From Bog-159 sp049516155 (lineage in GTDB: Bacteria; Acidobacteriota; Terriglobia; Bryobacterales; Bryobacteraceae): a stretch of DNA of 8,401 nt. Each line of letters opens with the position of its first letter. The first letter of the stretch is position 1. Positions 6,729-8,401 of this stretch are shown here, in pieces. The stretch spans positions 1 to 8,401 of the forward strand of contig JBEKTJ010000273.1 in NCBI GenBank assembly GCA_049516155.1, given 5' to 3'. Below the pieces are notes generated by a model that saw nothing but the letters and a program-made list of their open reading frames with translations, was not told the origin of the DNA and searched no databases. The position numbers and the translations under genes were made by a program.

Positions 6729-7235
6729 ATGGAGACACAGGAAATTCAGTTCAAAGGGCCGGCGGCGTATGTGCGCGATCTGGACCGCTCCCGCCGCTTC
6801 TACGAGGACGTGCTCGGCCTGAAGGTCGCCCGTGTCATGGCACGCGACGGAAGACCGATCGCCGTCGCATATACGGCGGGACTTTCCATATGGGATGCCG
6901 GCGACGCGTTCTTAACGATCTTCGGATGGTCTGAACCGGGCGCGCGTCAAGCGGACCAGCCGGTGTGGGAAAACGCGTTTGAAGTGCAGGACGTCGATGC
7001 CATGTTCGAGCGCGCTGTGGCGGCGCAGTCGAGGTTCGCGCATCCGCTGCGCGAGCTTCACTGGGGACAGCGGACATTCAGAGTGTACGATCCCGATGGA
7101 AACATCGTCGACGTCGGTGAAACACATGCCGCCGCGGTACGCCACATGGTTGCGGGCGGTATGTCGTATGCGCAAGTAGCCGAGAGGATTTCACTGCCGC
7201 TTGAAACCGTTGAACGGTTTGTGAGGGGCGATTAG
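6729..7235 (+). CDS. VOC (glyoxalase/bleomycin-resistance fold) protein with a helix-turn-helix-like C-terminal tail
   Basis: A 168-residue cytoplasmic protein. Residues 7 to about 131 form a single VOC module: YVRDLDRSRRFYEDVLGLKV at 14-33, the strand AFLTIFGW at 60-67, AFEVQDVDAMFERA at 83-96, and FRVYDPDGNIVDVGE at 117-131. Usual VOC metal ligands look altered: no His in the first strand (PAAYVRDL), E81 where His is common (ENAFEV), and D128 or E131 near the usual last Glu. It may bind a ligand without a metal, or use different ligands. Residues about 136-166 form an extra tail with HTH-like spacing (G.SYAQVAERISLPLETVERFV). Substrate cannot be told; family members include lyases, dioxygenases, isomerases and antibiotic-binding proteins. 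No strong Shine-Dalgarno precedes ATG 6729. The gene is divergent from a broken marR gene and convergent with the HEAT gene, sharing 4 bp (TTAG, 7232-7235) at the stops. Confidence 0.82.
   Translation: METQEIQFKGPAAYVRDLDRSRRFYEDVLGLKVARVMARDGRPIAVAYTAGLSIWDAGDAFLTIFGWSEPGARQADQPVWENAFEVQDVDAMFERAVAAQSRFAHPLRELHWGQRTFRVYDPDGNIVDVGETHAAAVRHMVAGGMSYAQVAERISLPLETVERFVRGD
7204..7220. repeat. Perfect 17-bp palindrome near the 3' end of the VOC gene
   Basis: AAACCGTTGAACGGTTT has 8-bp complementary arms around a single central G, or a 7-bp stem with a TGA loop as RNA. It lies in the last codons of the VOC gene (encoding part of LETVERFV), 12 bases before the convergent stops. Neither strand shows a following T-run, so it is not a standard terminator. 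It could be a weak hairpin between convergent genes or a chance palindrome. Confidence 0.35.
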
Positions 7236-8200
7236 GGCTTAAGCACTTCTTCGAAGAACGCCAGCGCGCGCGGATCGTTCGACTGGCCCAGCCAGAACAT
7301 GGCTTGCTTGCGCACGGCTGGGTTCCGGTTATTGCGGGCCACCTGGATCAGCATGGGAACGCCCTCGCCGTCGGGAAGCTGCTGCAACGCGAACACGGCC
7401 TTCTTCTTCACTTCGGTATCCGGGTCGTTTTCGATCGCACCCGAGATCGCGCCGACGGCTTTCTTCCCTGCCTTCTGCGCCAGCCAGAAAAGGGCTTGGC
7501 CGCGCACGTGTGAACTGGCATCGTTGCGCGCGACCGCGATCATTGTATCCACCGCAAGCGGCTCCCTGCTGATGGAGAGTGCGAAGATCGCCTTTTCGCG
7601 AATGTGATCGCTGGCGTCGGCGGTAACGATACGGCGCAAGTTCTCGTAGCCGCGCCTGCCGCGCGCCTCGCCCATCCAGAAGACGGCTTTTTCGCGCAGC
7701 GATTCCGGCTGGCCGGTGGCGGCAAACCGTTCCAGCGCTTCGTCCGCCGCGGCATCCCCATGCAGCGCGATGGCCGCGACGGCGCCGTCCCGCACGTGGT
7801 CGCTGTCCGATGTGACGAACGTTGCCAGGAACGCGATGCTTTCGGCCGGCCGTACATCGCGAATCCAGCGCAGCGGCACTCCGTCGGCATCCAGTTGGCA
7901 ATCGCCCGAAATAACGCGAATTTTGCCTACACGATTCTCCTGGATGCGAAACATGATCTGCGCCGGTTCGGGCGGCTCCAGGTGTACCGGACCAGGTGGC
8001 TGCACGCCCCGGCTATAGCCATCGCCGTAGTTGCAGGTCTGTTCGTGGCCGGGGACGGTGGGCACGGTGTAGCCAATCCAGGCCGGTTGCGGCTGCGCGT
8101 ATTGCTCGCCGAAGCGACCGGCGAGCGACGGTTGAGCTTGGGCCAACGAGTGGCAAACAACCAGACAGGCCAGGAGGCCTGTCCTACTTAGCGGTTTCAT
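7232..8200 (-). CDS. Secreted HEAT-repeat protein
   Basis: A 322-residue protein. A Sec signal peptide (M1-K-P, hydrophobic TGLLACLVV, then SLAQA) predicts cleavage after A22. The C before the cleavage site is not in a proper lipobox, so a lipoprotein is unlikely. Residues 23 to about 118 form a unique domain with two cysteines (C56, C101) that could form a disulfide in the periplasm. About 119-320 holds six or so HEAT-type repeats of about 31 residues with a regular core: HVRDGAVAAIA, SLREKAVFWMG, HIREKAIFALS, HVRGQALFWLA, EVKKKAVFALQ, AVRKQAMFWLG. These repeats form a curved helical scaffold that binds other proteins; no catalytic motif is visible. The start at 8200 overlaps the stop of the upstream HEAT gene by ATGA, and a GGAG (8215-8212) lies 11 bases upstream, so translational coupling is likely. 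The 3' end converges on the VOC gene with a 4-bp overlap. Confidence 0.88.
   Translation of the reverse strand: MKPLSRTGLLACLVVCHSLAQAQPSLAGRFGEQYAQPQPAWIGYTVPTVPGHEQTCNYGDGYSRGVQPPGPVHLEPPEPAQIMFRIQENRVGKIRVISGDCQLDADGVPLRWIRDVRPAESIAFLATFVTSDSDHVRDGAVAAIALHGDAAADEALERFAATGQPESLREKAVFWMGEARGRRGYENLRRIVTADASDHIREKAIFALSISREPLAVDTMIAVARNDASSHVRGQALFWLAQKAGKKAVGAISGAIENDPDTEVKKKAVFALQQLPDGEGVPMLIQVARNNRNPAVRKQAMFWLGQSNDPRALAFFEEVLKP
8164..8183. repeat. Perfect hairpin GACAGGCC-AGGA-GGCCTGTC inside the signal-peptide coding region
   Basis: Two perfect 8-bp arms (8164-8171, 8176-8183) flank a 4-base loop. On the minus strand it encodes RTGLLACL of the HEAT protein's signal peptide, about 18 bases after the start codon. 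The high GC of the stem makes it stable in the mRNA near the start. I have an impression that similar GGACAGGCC/GGCCTGTCC hairpins are dispersed in Acidobacteriota genomes, but I cannot verify that here and only one copy is in this window. Confidence 0.45.
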
Positions 8201-8401
8201 TTGTTTAGCAGCTCCAGCATGTATTCGGTGGCGTCCTTCGAACCCATGATCGAGAGCTTACTCACGATCGTCTTCTTCATCTCGGGATTGGATTCCTTGC
8301 GCGCCAGATCCACCATGGCTTTGGCGTTGCCCTGAATGAACAGCGCGTTGACAATCTCACCGCGCAACGCGGGATCGGGTTCGGAACTGTACATCGCTAC
8401 C
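8197..8401 (-). CDS. C-terminal end of another HEAT-repeat protein, cut by the window edge
   Basis: The frame is open from the right edge (67 complete codons) to TGA at 8199-8197. Its sequence shows repeats of about 31 residues with HEAT-like cores: PALRGEIVNALFIQGNAKAM, PEMKKTIVSKLSIMGSKDAT, ending in EYMLELLNK. The A-helix/B-helix pattern resembles the gene downstream, with which it overlaps by 4 bp (ATGA), so the two are most likely paralogues in one operon. No start is in the window; an in-frame ATG at 8394-8392 is an internal methionine of the cut gene, preceded by in-frame codons for V and A up to the edge. The N-terminus, localisation and full length cannot be judged. Confidence 0.75.
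   Translation of the reverse strand, partial: VAMYSSEPDPALRGEIVNALFIQGNAKAMVDLARKESNPEMKKTIVSKLSIMGSKDATEYMLELLNK

Noticed and set aside
6321..6934. Overlapping short plus-strand frames across the gap between DUF2339 and VOC genes
   Set aside because: They are shadows of the DUF2339 end, the marR remnant and the VOC start. Their products show no family pattern, whereas the minus strand shows MarR motifs.
7604..8191. A 195-codon plus-strand frame opposite the HEAT gene
   Set aside because: It is antisense to a protein with regular HEAT repeats and a signal peptide. The regular repeats on the other strand keep this frame open.

Overview
The window is GC-rich and gene-dense and reads as a piece of a bacterial chromosome. 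The gene types are an Aas-like three-domain lipid enzyme, a DUF2339 polytopic membrane protein, secreted HEAT-repeat proteins and a sigma-54 regulator with a characteristic N-terminal domain. This combination suggests an Acidobacteriota genome of the Solibacter/Bryobacter kind. That assignment is inferred from protein style; no rRNA or marker gene is present to confirm it.

Layout, left to right. (1) Positions 1-378, minus strand: the first 126 codons of a regulator, probably sigma-54-dependent, running off the left edge. (2) Positions 379-610: a divergent intergenic region with several GTAC-centred inverted repeats and one weak promoter candidate. (3) Positions 611-6465, plus strand: a probable two-gene operon. 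The first gene encodes an LplT-like MFS transporter fused to a PlsC-type acyltransferase and an acyl-ACP synthetase (lysophospholipid import and re-acylation). Eleven bases later comes a DUF2339 multi-pass membrane protein. (4) About 6401-6722, minus strand: remains of a marR-family gene that has lost its DNA-binding centre and is split over two frames. (5) Positions 6729-7235, plus strand: a VOC/glyoxalase-fold protein with an extra helix-turn-helix-like C-terminal tail. (6) Positions 7232-8401, minus strand: two HEAT-repeat genes coupled by an ATGA overlap, the upstream one cut by the right edge. The VOC and HEAT genes converge and overlap by 4 bp at their stop codons.

How the genes may work together: the fused Aas protein would flip lysophospholipids inward and re-acylate them with activated fatty acid, i.e. 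membrane phospholipid repair. The DUF2339 protein is probably co-transcribed and may be an envelope partner, but its function is unknown. The marR remnant lies head-to-head with the VOC gene, the usual arrangement of a MarR regulator and its target, so this VOC gene may have lost its local repressor.

The most notable points are two internal deletions. One is an in-frame loss of roughly 40 residues in TM1-TM2 of the transporter domain. The other is an out-of-frame loss of the winged-helix core of the MarR gene. I see no CRISPR array, tRNA, rRNA, insertion sequence or convincing rho-independent terminator, and no clear sign of a wholly new system.
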